Positions 19,708-31,163 of a stretch of 64,000 nt of DNA are shown piece after piece. The notes under the pieces were generated by a model. The model worked only from the letters and a program-made list of their open reading frames with translations. It was not told the DNA's origin and did no database searches. This DNA comes from Zygaena filipendulae (Eukaryota; Arthropoda; Insecta; Lepidoptera; Zygaenidae), in contig OU015653.1 in assembly GCA_907165275.2 (NCBI GenBank), forward strand, positions 9,454,001 through 9,518,000. The letters run 5' to 3'. Made by a program: the position numbers and the translations under genes. Within the stretch, counting starts at the first letter, position 1; each line of letters begins with the position of its first letter.

Positions 19708-19974
19708 AACATATAATTATAACCAAACAAACACCCACAACACAAACTACTAATAATAGATAACAATAATAAACAGAATTTCAGTGTTTTTGAACAATAA
19801 GACAAAAGAAAGTCGCAATATTTACCCGAACACGTGTCGTCTCCAACACAGTAACGAGCAGAATCGCCTAGTAGACATTTAAACACATTCATGAAACAAA
19901 TTTGGTGAGCATTTGTTCGTTTTGGCAGGTATTTCAAAAGGGATTGACAAGGTTTGCACCAAAAACTGCCCAGT

Positions 19975-20199
19975 GGAGCTAGGATGCGCAACATGATAAA
20001 ATTTTATCGAGCCATTTTATCGATTCTCGTCGACATAATATATCGTTTTGTCTACCAGTGGTAAAAATGTTTAACCGAATCTAGTCTTAACTCAATACCC
20101 CACTACTGCACTTTTTTGCTTGGACGCCCACAAATATTTGTCGTGTCGACAATTTTATCTTTCGTTCGATAAACATATCGTGTTGCGCATCCTAGCTCC
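19975..20199. repeat. Palindromic MITE, GGAGCTAGGATGCGCAAC ends
   Basis: Ends GGAGCTAGGATGCGCAAC and its complement. The left part ('ttttatcgagccattttatc') matches the perfect hairpin at 26099-26237, so the two belong to one family. Its right arm has diverged. Confidence 0.65.
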
Positions 20200-20480
20200 G
20201 CAGGAATGGAAGGAACCTTAACAGAGTTCCTTGCATAATTTTATAAAAAAAATATTTTTTTTTTCAAAATTGGTCCCGGAGAAAAAAAATAATCAGTTTT
20301 GTTAGTAAGTTTTACCTAGGACCTGTGTTCTTTGATCACTCGAAGACGGCTGAACTGATTTGGAAAATTCTTTTTTCGGGTACTCCAATTGTCATCAGGT
20401 CAGGGTCTGAAATGAAAATATGAATTACATGTAGATATTTTATCTAAGCGTGAATGGGCTTGACAACCAAATTTAGTTTT
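20200..20480. other. Intergenic stretch with old repeat fragment
   Basis: Contains 'gatcactcgaagacggctga' followed by 'tttggaaaattcttttttcg', a fragment related to the AACCGACTTC repeat family. Nothing else is recognised. Confidence 0.4.
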
Positions 20481-20740
20481 TAGTCCGTCTTGTAGGTAGA
20501 TTAAGAAAAAATATTGGACATGAATTTTTTTATTTTTTTACGTAATGAAAAAATAATGGAGGTCGCGTGACGTCACGCCGTGCTACTTATCACTGTTTAT
20601 AACACGTTATGACGTCAAGAGCCCCCACTCCTAAACTTTATTGAGTTTTGTCTTAGTATTTTTTTAATAATTTGATAAAGCCAAAAAATACGGCTCTATT
20701 AGATATTTTTTTATTACCTAACTGACGGACTAAATACAAT
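20480..20740. repeat. 'ATATTGGACAC...TAACTGACGGAC' repeat, copy 2
   Basis: Matches copy 1 in order: 'aaaatattggacatg', then 'gacgtca' near 20570 and 20612, then 'ctaactgacggact'. Confidence 0.55.
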
Positions 20741-20809
20741 TTGGATTTTCACTCCCCGGAAACTACCCGTGTTTATATTTACATCCAATAGGTATACTTA
20801 CACAGAGCA

Positions 20810-21048
20810 GGGCCCTTATTCACTATGACCAACAACATTCCTTGCCCATTACGCGCGTCCCAAAAACGCAATTCCAAACGTTCTAGACATCTAGATATAA
20901 AAATATTAAAAATTATTATTCTGTATGTCATAAAAACGATGTACCTAAATGTATTTTTTTTTGGAGTAAAACTTCTTTGATTACGAGGGAAAGACAATTT
21001 TTGTGGCATCTTAACGCGCCGTGTTATGGTGATAGTGAATAAGGGCCC
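20810..21048. repeat. MITE with GGGCCCTTATTCACTATGACC ends, copy 1
   Basis: The terminal inverted repeats GGGCCCTTATTCACTATGA and complement bound 239 bp. Further copies are at 37453-37680 (opposite orientation, one end clipped) and 47699-47928. The element is non-coding. The CAGGG-like start recalls hAT ends, but no 8-bp duplication is clear. Confidence 0.7.
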
Positions 21049-21084
21049 AGTTTCATATTATAATATAAAATATAGCTATAGGTA

Positions 21085-21633
21085 CCTAATCACTAAATAC
21101 AAATGTATTGAAACCGCTACTCCAACTGTTAGTTAATTAGACCAACAAAAAACTATACAGACAATTTTAATCGGCGGTGCCTAGGTGCGTGATGCAGTGT
21201 TATACCTACCTAACTACATAATTATTATTATTACGGAACTCATACCATAAAAGCTATAGGTACTTACGTTCTTTATTTATTTATACTAAGTGTTTTTAGG
21301 GTTCCGTGAACCTGAAACCGTGAAAGATGGAACCCTCATAATTACCGTAAGTCTCTTCGTATGTCATAGTCATTTTACTTGAAATTTATTGGCACTATAC
21401 CTACCTATATTACAGAAGTTCTGAAAAATAGTAAAAAAAAAAAAATATCTTTGTAATAATGACTTGTATTTCTATCAATTCTATCTTACTCACTACGGAA
21501 CTTTTCAGTGTGCGTGGTGCGACACGCACTTGGCCGGTTTTTTACTATGTATCTATATAAATTGAACTGTTCGAACTACGAATACTAAACGTGACACTTT
21601 ATCGAAAACAACGTGCACGATTCCTTACCAATA
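21085..21633 (+). promoter_or_regulatory. GrC 5' flank with repeat-derived proximal promoter
   Basis: Paralogous to the GrB and GrE flanks. The interspersed repeat starts GGGTTCCGTGAACC near 21299 and ends GACACGCACTTGGCCGGTTT near 21540, with about 90 extra bases relative to GrB. TATATAAA at 21554-21561 follows, and a leader ending TTACCAATA precedes the ATG. The upstream frame to 21613 uses a GTG and is not the start. Confidence 0.5.
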
Positions 21634-22413
21634 ATGAAGTATAGTGAATATCTTTCTGACGATATATTAGAGAGTGATTTTCTGAAATCATTTGCACCGA
21701 TTCATTTGCAACAATTAATTCTAGGCAGTAATCATGTGGATATGCGGAGTAATTTCGTAACACCCAAATCAATTAAACAAAAATTTTACTCGTTTATTTG
21801 GGTTGTAATAACTTTAATATCGTTATGGACTATCGAGAGGAGTTTTTACGATTATTATTATTTCAAGAGTAAATTAGTTTATATCTCGATTAGTTTTGGT
21901 GCTTTAGAACAATATCTTTCATTTCTTTTAAGTATGATTTACAAAAATTTCTTTTATGAACAGAAAATGGTTGAAATATATCTAAATCTTCAAAAAATAG
22001 ATCGTTATTTACGTTCTACAAACATAAAATCTTTTTACAAAAATCATTTCATTTTAACTATTTGCCTCATTGTACCAATAGACTTTATTTTCGTCACGTT
22101 ATCGGCAATTTACGTCACCGAAAGCATTCAAAATCCGTGGCTAGCATTTATATTTCCGATTGCATTTCTTAGCGTTTACACTGATATATTTTTGTTGATA
22201 AGCTTCGTGTATCATCTGAGTGTTCGCTTAATTTTTTTAAATACAATTTTAAACAAAAATATTTTTAATGTGTCACAATATCAAAATGATAATGGAAGCA
22301 CGTTTTCTATTGATGATTTGCCGGAAATAGCATCGGATCCAACACAAATTATGATTTGTCTCCAGAATATACTGGACACATTTAAATTAGTATCCGAGTT
22401 ATGGAGTTTTCCG
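21634..22413 (+). CDS. Gustatory receptor GrC, exon 1
   Basis: Exon 1 (260 codons, phase 0) of a complete four-exon receptor of 391 residues; the other exons are 25672-25749, 31164-31317 and 34060-34223. Predicted role: a ligand-gated cation channel in taste neurons. The start MKYSEYLSDD matches GrB and GrE. Four hydrophobic segments fall near residues 54-72, 80-105, 143-168 and 173-200, followed by the IDDLPEIASDP loop block. The donor is CCG|GTAGGT. Exon 1 is closest to GrB and GrE, yet exon 4 is nearly identical to that of GrD, so the gene is a mosaic. The gene spans 12.6 kb because of inserted transposons. No frame-breaking change is seen. Confidence 0.92.
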
Positions 22414-22472
22414 GTAGGTTATTCGTTTTCATTTACCCGCACTGAATAATAATATTTAAATTGTATAAAAAA

Positions 22473-23299
22473 ATAGCTATTCCCCACGGTGTCACCCGCG
22501 GTAATTTGCAAGTTCCCGCGGGAATTCCGGGATAAAAAGTACCCTATGTCCTTCTATGTAGGTACCCCTGACAACGTGTATTTTTGTTTATCAACCTATT
22601 ATGTAGTAGGTGCCTAGTACCTACGTAGTATGTAAGAACTAAATATAACAAATACAAATAAAAAATGACACCTATATAGGTGGGTAATCGATGACTTTAT
22701 GTGTCTACTTGCTGACCCCCGCGGTTTCACCCACGGTAATTCCGGGATCCTATATGTCACTCAGGATCACTTTAGCTTCCTATCTATAATAAGTAGATCC
22801 ATAGATAACAACCTCACAAACTCCAGAGTTCCCCCGGGAATTCCGGGATATAAAGTACTCTCACTATATCACTCAGGATCACTGTAGCTTCTTATATGTA
22901 AGTGAAAGATTTTTAAAATAGGTTCAGTTCAGTAGATTCAAAGATTTACCTACAACCTCACAAACTCCCAATCTCCGAAGTTCCCACGGGATTCCGGGAT
23001 AAAAACTACCTTACGTCACTCATCAGGATCACTTTGACTTCCTATAAGTGAATTTTTTTTTAAATCGGTTCAGTAGATCCAGAGATCACTCCCTACAATT
23101 TCACAAACACATGAACTCAAACTCCAGAGTTCCCGCGGAAATTTCGGGATAAAAATTACCCTATGTCACTCAGGATCACTGTAACTTCCTATAGGTGAAA
23201 GAATTTTCAAAATCAGTTCAGTAGATCCAGAGATTACCCCCTACAACGTCACAAACTCACAAACTTACAAACTTTTGCTCTTTATAATATTAGTATAGA
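22473..23299 (-). mobile_element. Helitron-like element with four internal tandem units
   Basis: Minus orientation: it opens with the complement of the hairpin end ('ccacggtgtcacccgcgg') and closes with the complement of TCTATACTAATATTATAAAG. Between them, a unit of about 130-150 bp ('cagtagatccagagat', 'cacaaactcc', 'aattccgggataaa', 'actcaggatcact') repeats four times. Similar arrays are at 34665-35289 and 46731-47519. Confidence 0.7.
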
Positions 23300-24762
23300 T
23301 TAAAGAAGGTAGGTTACGGAAATCAGGCGCGGATTCAGGTCCGAAAATAGTTGTGGTCACGGTCATTTGAAAATCGACTAAGTGCGAGTCGAACTACGGT
23401 TTATTATCTAATGATCGGTATCCTACATTGATATATTAAAAAACCCAAGATACACACTGAGCAGTGAGCGTCTCAAAAACGTCCCCATAAAATGAGTGCA
23501 CAATTTTGAATTGTGTATTCATTTGAAATAGTCTATCGTCGCGTCGCCCGTATCACTGGACGCTTGTCAAAAATGTTCGTTGAGAAATGGTGGGATAATT
23601 TCGTCAAGACCGAATAAAAAGGATGGGATATTGTATTTTCGGTAAGGAGAAGTGTTTATTGATTTGTTTTTGTTGTTTTTAAGTCTTAATATACATCGTA
23701 GTGTGCGATTTTGATTTAATTTGCCTCAAAATTTACTAGAGCGGCCATAGCGGTCGCATAATTCAAATGACTCTGTTCCTGTCAATGGAGTCGATTTTTT
23801 TTATTGTGTTTTATTTTTTAATAATAAATTTAAACTGTTTTGTTTTAAAGTTTTTAACCAATATTCATACGTTGTATATTATAAGTATAGTAGTATAATA
23901 TACATAATTAACTTATCTCGCATACATTACGAGAGACTACTGTACGAGTTTTTTTATTAAGGTATATATTTCATTTCAAATTTTTATATTTTAATTAGTA
24001 TATTTGCTGTTGACCATGGCAGTTAAAGAAATAATTATATATTTTAAGATTTAAGAGTGATCCATACTAAATACGCCCTGACATTTGAAAAAAAAAAGTT
24101 TTGCAAACTGATAGTTCGCTACCCAATTAAACTAAATGGGTACCGATTTAGTTTCGATAAAATGTTCTACTAATATGTTTTGAACCAAAAATAAATAAAT
24201 AATTTTATCTGTAAATATTTGTTTCGTTGATTTATGCACATGTCCTACCCAAAACGCTCAGATAAAAGTATAAATATGTGTTTAGAACGCTATTTAACAA
24301 ACTCTTAAAACTAATTCAATAAAAAAAATATATATATAATAATAATCGTCTCCACTCCATGCCTTGTCCTATCAATTAACTTAGGTCGTAAAATTTTATT
24401 GCTTTTTGAATACTGCTTTATCAAAACAACTTTAATTTATCTGCGTAAGGTGGATTTTGCAAAAATATTGTTTATAGTATAACTATAACTACTTATGTAT
24501 TGTCAAGTGTTTGGGGACGGTTTCGAGTGTTACTTTTGTTCGAGACTGTGTATCTAGGGTTTTTAATATAATATCAATGGTATCTTACAATGAATCCTAC
24601 AAAGACAAGGTTTACAAAATATATGACGCCTATCTATTACGACGTCGATTTGACGTCAACATGGGCAAAATCGTAGGGCGAATGTAGAATATATTTTGCC
24701 GGGATTCGTTTATTACAGTTGATTCTCCGATGGCCGGTTGGTACTTCCGGCCACCTTTTTTT

Positions 24763-25094
24763 AATAGGCTAGTTTCCTGGGTAAAAAAATCGAAATTCTA
24801 TTTAGTCCGTCAGTTAGATAATAAAAAAATAAAAGACACGTATTTTTTGCTTTTTTAAAATAATGGAAATATGCATAGATAAAGCGCATTAAAGTTTAGG
24901 GTGGGGGACTCGTGATGTCACAGCTCGCTATAACGTGCGAACAAACTGTAGCGAGGCGTGACGTCATGTGAAATTTCGACTTGATATATCTCCGTTATTT
25001 TTTGGTTACATAAAAAAAAAAAAAATACGTGTCCAATATTTTTTAATAATCTACAAAACGGACTAAAAAAGAAAATTTAGGAAACTAGCCTATT
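24763..25094. mobile_element. TIR element with AATAGGCTAGTTTCC ends
   Basis: The perfect 15-bp terminal inverted repeats AATAGGCTAGTTTCC and complement bound 332 bp. The interior is the 'gtccgtcagttaga' to 'cgtgtccaatatt' repeat seen at 17190 and 20480 in the other orientation. This copy defines the element's true ends. Confidence 0.7.
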
Positions 25095-25166
25095 GACTAA
25101 TATTTACTTTAGGTAGAGAAAAGCTCCCTACTAAAAAAGTAGAGTTCTTTTGTAATAAAATTTTAT

Positions 25167-25499
25167 GTAAGGTCCTTACATATTAAGAAATTGGCGGGTT
25201 GTAAGGGAGGAACGTAAATTCGTTTTTTCTAAATATGATATATTTATTTAATCAAATGTACCATTGCTATCTACGCACTTTTGCCATCTCATAGGTAGTT
25301 CAAGTTCATTGATCCCTTTACTAAAAAAACCATTTGGACGGGAATCAATAAAATCTTTTGACTGCCCCATCAAAGTTGATTTTTTCCCTTGCAAGAAGTT
25401 ATCCAAATTTCGAAAAAATGGTAATCTTTTGGAGCAAGGTCTGGGAAGTACGGTGGATGTCTTAGACATTCGAATTGAAGCTCCTCTAATTTGGTAGCA
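25167..25499 (-). pseudogene. Mariner end with transposase C-terminus
   Basis: The left end 'taaggtccttacatatt' matches the mariner at 9126. The minus-strand frame at 25248-25469 reads FFRNLDNFLQGKK, KDFIDSRPNGFFSKGINEL and MRWQKCVDSNG, the standard C-terminal region of a mariner transposase after the third catalytic Asp. The catalytic core and the other end are missing, so this is a truncated relic in GrC intron 1. Confidence 0.75.
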
Positions 25500-25572
25500 A
25501 TTTCGCGTTAATTCAGAAAAAAGTAAAAGTAGGTAGGCAGGTACTTAACTATCATAATCATACAAAAATATA

Positions 25573-25646
25573 TAGGGTACTTTTATCCCGGAATTCCCGC
25601 GGGATCTTCAGTATTAACGAGGGTGAAGCCTCGAGGGATAGATAAT
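25573..25646 (+). mobile_element. Helitron-like fragment
   Basis: Holds 'gggtacttttatcccggaat' and 'cgagggtgaagcctcgag', a decayed 3' hairpin. It ends 25 bp before GrC exon 2. Confidence 0.45.
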
Positions 25647-25671
25647 ATACCTTAATTTACTTAATTTTCAG

Positions 25672-25749
25672 ATTTTTAAGTATATATTGGAAGTATTTTC
25701 GTGGATGTTTTTTGGAATAGAAGCAATAGTTTTCGGCAGGTTAACTAAC
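25672..25749 (+). CDS. Gustatory receptor GrC, exon 2
   Basis: 26 codons between TTTTCAG and GTACGT, phase 0 at both ends. It encodes IFKYILEVFSWMFFGIEA followed by IVFGRLTN, the fifth hydrophobic segment. It is very close to GrE exon 2. Confidence 0.9.
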
Positions 25750-26098
25750 GTACGTACCTACTTATGCAGTTTTTAATTATATTAGGTATTGCACTATCAA
25801 AAAAAACCGAGAATTAGTCAATAATACAAAAAATATTTATTATTCAATATTCATCCTTTATCATGTCGCCTTTAGAGTAGATAGTTGGTTAAAAATCGAG
25901 CACTGAAACGCCATATTTCTTGGCCACATCTAAGAACAATATCAATTCATAATATTCAACGTTAAAGTCAACGAATATTTTAAACAACGTTAAACAAACG
26001 ATAAAAAGTCAACGTTTGATGGTTTGGGAAACAATGTTTTGCCATGCCATGCCATCCTATAAAAGATGTATGCCTAATAAAATATTAAAATACACCCA

Positions 26099-26237
26099 GG
26101 GGGGCTAAGATGCGCAAGACGACAAAATTTTATCGAGCCATTTTATCGATTCTCGTCGACAAAGCCATACAATATGTCGACGAGAATCGATAAAATGGCT
26201 CGATAAAATTTTGTCGTCTTGCGCATCTTAGCCCCCC
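26099..26237. repeat. Perfect 63-bp inverted repeat hairpin
   Basis: The left arm 26099-26161 and right arm 26175-26237 are exact complements with no mismatch, around a 13-base loop. The arms begin GGGGGGCTAAGATGCGCAAG. It is related to the MITE at 19975-20199. It lies in GrC intron 2, so the GrC pre-mRNA would carry a long perfect duplex. Confidence 0.85.
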
Positions 26238-26281
26238 ATGACTGTCATATAACCACTAGAGTATCATTCTTAGGTTAGACT

Positions 26282-26452
26282 AGGTTTGTACAGTTTGCCG
26301 TCGGGGCCGCGGAGCATGCACGAGCGATTCCCGCGGCCTCTAGATCGATCGTCCTTGTCAGGGCGGAGTCCCACATAACCACCGTCCACCTCAGGGCGGT
26401 GGTATGCATAAAGCATTTTCCCTGGGTCAAAAAAAAAAAAAAAAGGTTTGTA
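26282..26452 (+). mobile_element. Very short R1-clade LINE 3' end with target duplication
   Basis: About 154 bp (26291-26444) ending in an A-run. It is flanked by AGGTTTGTA on the left (26282-26290) and the same sequence on the right (26444-26452). The body ('gcataaagcattttccctgg', 'ggcggagtcccacataacca') matches the 3' UTR of the R1-clade insertion at 32167-33459. It is a strongly 5'-truncated insertion. Confidence 0.75.
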
Positions 26453-26604
26453 ACGTTGACCAAGTCGCGAGCGTGCCGCGGCAGCGGCCGGCGTTACACC
26501 AAATATAAAATAAATTTGAACTTCCCGTCTATTTCCAGCGTTGTCCCAATTCTTTTCCATAATAATAATTTTAAATTGTTATTTTTGTACTTTTTATGTT
26601 TGGT

Positions 26605-28945
26605 GTTTATTTATTTATTTATTTAATGTTAACATATACCGTATAAGACCAATTACAATGGTTAACAAATACTAGTAGGCCTTACGTACAACTCCGCACA
26701 AATCTTCAGACACACAGACAAGAGTTCCATCCACTCATCGGGAAACAAATCAGTCCCAGGGTGGGCCTTCAGGAGAGCATTTAATACGGTTAAGGTGCGA
26801 CATACTGGCAAGTTGGATCGTGCCCTTATTCGACAAGAGGGGGATGCAAATACCTCGCATTTTCAGCTTGGTCTGTAGCGTCGGAAGTTATTGGGGACGT
26901 ACAGCCGACCAAAGAGCTCCAGAAGACCAGGGCACTCATAACGATCTCACAAAATCTTCAATGCAAAGACTAACTGGATAAACCCCCTTCTTACCTCCAA
27001 TGAATTCAGACCAAGCATCCCCATTAAAAATTTGAATGGAAAAAGAAAAGGGCACCAAACGGAAAAAAACCATATTTCCTTTTATTAAAACCTGAGAAAG
27101 GTTTTTTGAATCTTTTCCAGTGCAAGAGAGAAAGTAGACTCAAAAGGGTTCCACACACATGCATTGGATTCAAGCTTGCTTCTGACCAGTGGGGTAAACA
27201 GTAATTTTATGACATGCACATTGCACATTGCGAAAATCCGAGACGTTACGCAGAACAAACCTCAATCGCTTCAATGATTCCCCAGCAACTGAGACCATGA
27301 CGTGTTGATGAAAAGTGAGAGCTGCATCAAAAGTGACGCCTAGGTCTCTCACAGTAGTTACTCTGGAAATGCAACAACCATCCAGGCAGTAACTGTTATG
27401 TGTTGGCAGTCTCTTTCGGGTAAAGGACATCACATGACACTTACTAACGTTGAAGAGCATTTTGTTCCTTTGGCTTCAATCGCAAAGAGTCTTAATGTCA
27501 TGCTGCAGGTGATGGTAATCTTACAAAGAATGTATTTCCAAAAATAATTTCAGGTCATCCGCGTAAAGAAGGCACTTGGCATTTCTAACACCGCTAGTGA
27601 CATCATTGATCTTTATGTTGAACAGCAATGGCCCAAGCACCGAGCCCCTGACTGACACCCGACCCAGTGTGATAAGGTTCAGAGTCAAAGCAACCGTGAC
27701 GGACAAATTATGCAACAAAATATCGTTATCAACTAGGTCAAATGCCTTGCAAAAGTAAACAACATCTACCTGTGAACCTCTGTCCAAGCAGGCCAACACA
27801 GTCATAATCTACAAGTGTATTTATGTGAACTGATCTACCCGGTCGTCAAGGCGCGGATTAATCAGTCTGTAAAGGCATCCATGCATAATGCCCTCAAATA
27901 CCTTAGCATGGCATGGGAGAATAGCTATCGGATGGTAGCACTCAACTCCGGATTGGTCGCCTGACTTGGGTATAGGAATCACTCGTGACCGCTTCCACTG
28001 AGATGGGTATTTTCCTGAATTTAGTGCCAGGTTGAATATGTGGCAAAGGGGAGACTTAAGAAAATCAAGAAGTCCCTTCACGATGAAAGCCGGTACGGCA
28101 TCGGATCCAGCGGCACTACAAGGTTTCAGTTTACGGATTCCCTTCTCAACATCACTGTGATTAAACACGCCTAACAACACTGAGCTCACTAAAACCGGTC
28201 GTGCCACTATCCAAGTTGTCGGTTAATAAACTAGGTAGATCAGGAAGAAAGATAATAGAAAAATAATCAGCAAAAGCCCGAGCAGCCTCCACACCAGTAC
28301 ATGTTTGACCCTTGATAACAATAGAAGGCTCAAACCCCTCCTTTGTCCTGAGGCTCGCAATGTGATGCCAGCATTTCTGAGGTTTTCTTCTTACATCGTC
28401 TTCAACACTAGAACAGTAAGACACATGAGTTTCATTTATTGCCTTTTTAATTTGGTCTGAGTTGAGAAGAAAGATCGTTTCCATTGTCTATGCAACCTAT
28501 TTTTACGACGTATGTCAGCTATTATGGTCGCTGTAAACCAAACGGAATATCGTCTATTAAAATTTAAACGTCAAATTTTTTTGGAATGGATTTACCAAAA
28601 CATTCGTACAGGAATTCGTAAAACAGATTAGTTGCACGTATAGTTCAGTACACTGCAAGACTTCAGTCCATGGAGCAGAACTCATGAGATTGTAGAGCAA
28701 TGGGTAATCCCCCTTACAAAAATTCCTGCCGTGATCTGAGTCTACATTACTTGGGTCTAAGACATCCCTGCATTTACCAAATACTAGCGGGAAGTTAATA
28801 TCAAGTGGTGGATGATAGGGGTCTGGTGGTACCATTTCAATACCATCGGTTATTCCACACTTAGCACGCATACTCTCCTCAGTCAGAACCACATCTAACT
28901 TACTTCCAAGCAAATTTACCTCTTCTTTCCTCTCTGTCAAGCCAC
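26605..28945 (-). pseudogene. Jockey/CR1-type LINE, decayed ORF2
   Basis: Minus-strand fragments in order. The endonuclease/RT linker is at 28940-28557. RT blocks follow (28207-27821: DAVPAFIVKGLLDFLKSPLC, then PSQWKRSRVIPIPKSGDQ). Next come RGSVLGPLLFNI and LLYADDLKLF, with the catalytic YADD (27805-27521). The thumb region has LNVSKCHVMSFTRK (27460-27170). A TTTATT tail complement lies at 26606-26625, which is the 3' end. Stops and frameshifts separate the frames, and the N-terminal endonuclease is missing, so it is 5'-truncated and dead. It lies antisense in GrC intron 2. Confidence 0.75.
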
Positions 28946-29603
28946 AAAAAATTAAGAAATAATGATAATAATTATTAATATTTTAATATTTACTGAAGCA
29001 CTTCTCATATTCAGATTACCTAATATAAAAATGATTCCATTCAATTTCAAAAAATAACTTGTTGTAGAGATAGTAATATTTTCGAACTATTTCTAAGAGT
29101 ATTTCCTTTAAAAATGTCTCCATTGCGAAAAAAAAAACACTCGTAAATTGTATTCGGTTTGTAAATAAATACAACTTTGCTTGCGCACGTGCAGCAATGA
29201 CCGATGCGTGTGCGTGCGTGCCCGGTGCGGTATCTAATAGGGACCGCCATATAATACAACGTCATCAGTGCAGGCGCGTGTGCGTGTGCTGTAATATATT
29301 TTTTAATACAGTTGCTCAAAAAGTGGCGTATTGCAGGGACGTTTAGCGTTCGGGATGTGAGCTATTACATACTCGAGCTTTTTGTTTACCTTTCCCGAAC
29401 TCGTGCGTTCTCTTTGCCAACTGTCAAAAATGGCGACACGACTTTGACATACTTTTTGCATTGTGAAACGTAGGTTTCGCATTACTAATACGACTAGCGC
29501 CATCTCTTGATCACAGTTGGAACTTAGTTGAGTTTGTTGTGTTTTTGATATTTTATTAAATTGCTTAATTTTTTCGTAACTGTATTAAAAATAGTTGTTC
29601 AGT

Positions 29604-29721
29604 ACACGTGCGGAACTGTCATTGCAAAGAGTTCCGACTGTCAACCCTCACCTTCGGCTGCGCCTCGGCTCGGGTAGACATTTGTCGGAACTCTTTGCAA
29701 TGACAGGCTTTCCGCACTTGT
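29604..29721. repeat. Foldback with ATTGCAAAGAGTTCCGAC arms
   Basis: 'actgtcattgcaaagagttc' on the left pairs with its complement on the right, and outer 'acgtgcgga' blocks also pair. Arms are about 36-39 bp. It is non-coding and lies in GrC intron 2. Confidence 0.65.
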
Positions 29722-30184
29722 AATGAAATATACTATTATAAGCCCCTTTGCTACACCAACCACATTAGATGCGGTTTAAGCTAATTATATGTACATTATT
29801 TCGTAAAATGAAGTTCGAATATTCATGAAAATATCTAAATCCGAAAACTGCCCAATTCACTTATGGAAATTATTAATTTTTCTAATATTTACCCAGCACT
29901 TTTTATGGTCCCTATGATGAGTTTTTTTTTCAAAAAATAAAACTAAACAATAAAATCTTTCGTAGGTAACTTTCAAAAAAGGCCGCTTGGATCAAATAGC
30001 ATTTATTCAACAATCAATCCGTTTTACACCCGGTGATTAGACTTTTAACCGATTTAAACCCAATTTCAATTCCGGTTTTTATAGGGTTTAACCCTAAACA
30101 CTGGGTTGATTGCCCGTCTATAATAATGTCCGACATTTTTTTTAAATGGCAGTATAGTGATTCATCACTACAATCTTTAAATTT

Positions 30185-30410
30185 GGCGACCCGATTGGCG
30201 CAGTTGGTCACCATGCCTACCCGCTAGTCAAGAGGTTCCGGGTTCAATTCTCGGTGGGGTGGACTGTGTGTTATGAACACAGGGTTCCATTATATATATG
30301 TAATAATATGTAGTATATACCACGTTTGCATGGTTTCCACGACACAAGCTTATAGCTTAGTGTGGGATCTATAGTAGATCTGTGTGTTGTGAAGTGGATT
30401 ATTATTATTT
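30185..30410 (+). mobile_element. tRNA-derived SINE
   Basis: The head has a polymerase III A box (TGGCGCAGTTGG, 30196-30207) and B box (GGTTCAATTC, 30241-30250) at tRNA-like spacing. A tRNA-unrelated body follows ('gtttccacgacacaagctta') and then an ATT-repeat tail. A 5'-truncated copy of the same body lies inverted at 35438-35560. It is not a functional tRNA: the 3' acceptor pairing and the CCA-side structure are absent. Confidence 0.7.
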
Positions 30411-31163
30411 CAATAGAGAGTTAATATTATTTTAAAAAAAACAAGCCATCTTTAAAATCATCTTATAAAGTGGCAGATTTCAGCCCCCTCAGTCGATCAA
30501 AACTCAAGTTTTCACGTGGTCACGCAAAAGTAAAGTTTTGATTGGCAGACCAAATGACATAACGATTCATTGTATATACCTGCTTAGTTTTCTATGCGTT
30601 AATGATTATTATAATATAATTTTTATTTGGCTAGGGCGCAGATGTTGATCATGGTAAATATTATAAAGCCAGGTGTACCCCGGACTGAAACTAGCGCCCC
30701 CACTATAAAAATAACTTTTTTGGCACTTTTTGGTTAAACTTTTTTATTAGTAGGTATTATTTAAAGTAAAGATTTTTAAGTTTATTTTTTGTTTATTTCT
30801 ATAAGTAGTTTTATATTGCAATATGTAACACATTACGAGGCTGGCTTGGCGCATGTCTCACTAAATAAATGATTTAAAAAAAAAGTTAAATTGTAAGATG
30901 TTTATTTTCTATTGTTTTTTTCTTGAATAAAGTAACTATGTACCCAGTTATCTTAGATATGCTTTTTTAGCAGGTAGGCTATAGCGCTAGATTCGCTCCT
31001 GTATAGGCCCCAGACCCCAGTCCTAATGTGTAATTTATCTAATATCAATTTCCCACGTTTTAATTCCCGAAATCCGAAAGCATAGTTCAAAATGGTGGCA
31101 GAGACGTATACCCGGCTGCATAATGAAGCCTTCAAACCTCTTTCATATTTTGTTTAATTTAAG

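Larger units (their letters stand above)
17711..19974 (-). mobile_element. Non-LTR retrotransposon, 5' half (I/Jockey-like)
   Basis: The minus-strand order is 5' UTR (19708-19974), ORF1 (19707-18373), then the endonuclease start of ORF2 (about 18345-17711). Reverse transcriptase and 3' UTR are absent. LINE copies are usually cut at the 5' end, so this copy probably lost its 3' part by deletion. The right edge abuts a MITE at 19975. Confidence 0.75.
22414..25671 (+). other. GrC intron 1
   Basis: Holds an internally repeated Helitron-like array (22473-23299), a TIR element (24763-25094), a mariner end (25167-25499) and a Helitron-like fragment (25573-25646). Between 23300 and 24762 I see only AT-rich unique-looking sequence, including an 'aattaagg'-poor stretch with no exon. 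Confidence 0.7.
25750..31163 (+). other. GrC intron 2
   Basis: A 5.4-kb intron. It holds a perfect hairpin (26099-26237), an R1 tail (26291-26444), a decayed LINE (26605-28945), a foldback (29604-29721) and a SINE (30185-30410). Around 29160-29300 there is a GTGC-rich stretch with no recognisable feature. Parts near 30500-30610 ('gttttctatgcgttaatgat') match other receptor introns. Confidence 0.75.

Noticed and set aside
22473..23299. CRISPR-like or satellite array
   Set aside because: Units are long, imperfect and lie between Helitron-like ends; the genome is an animal one.
29047..29319. GTGC-rich stretch as a CpG-type promoter
   Set aside because: Short alternating purine-pyrimidine run in an intron, with no neighbouring gene start.
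30185..30256. A tRNA gene
   Set aside because: Pol III boxes are present, but a SINE body and ATT tail follow and the acceptor stem does not close.
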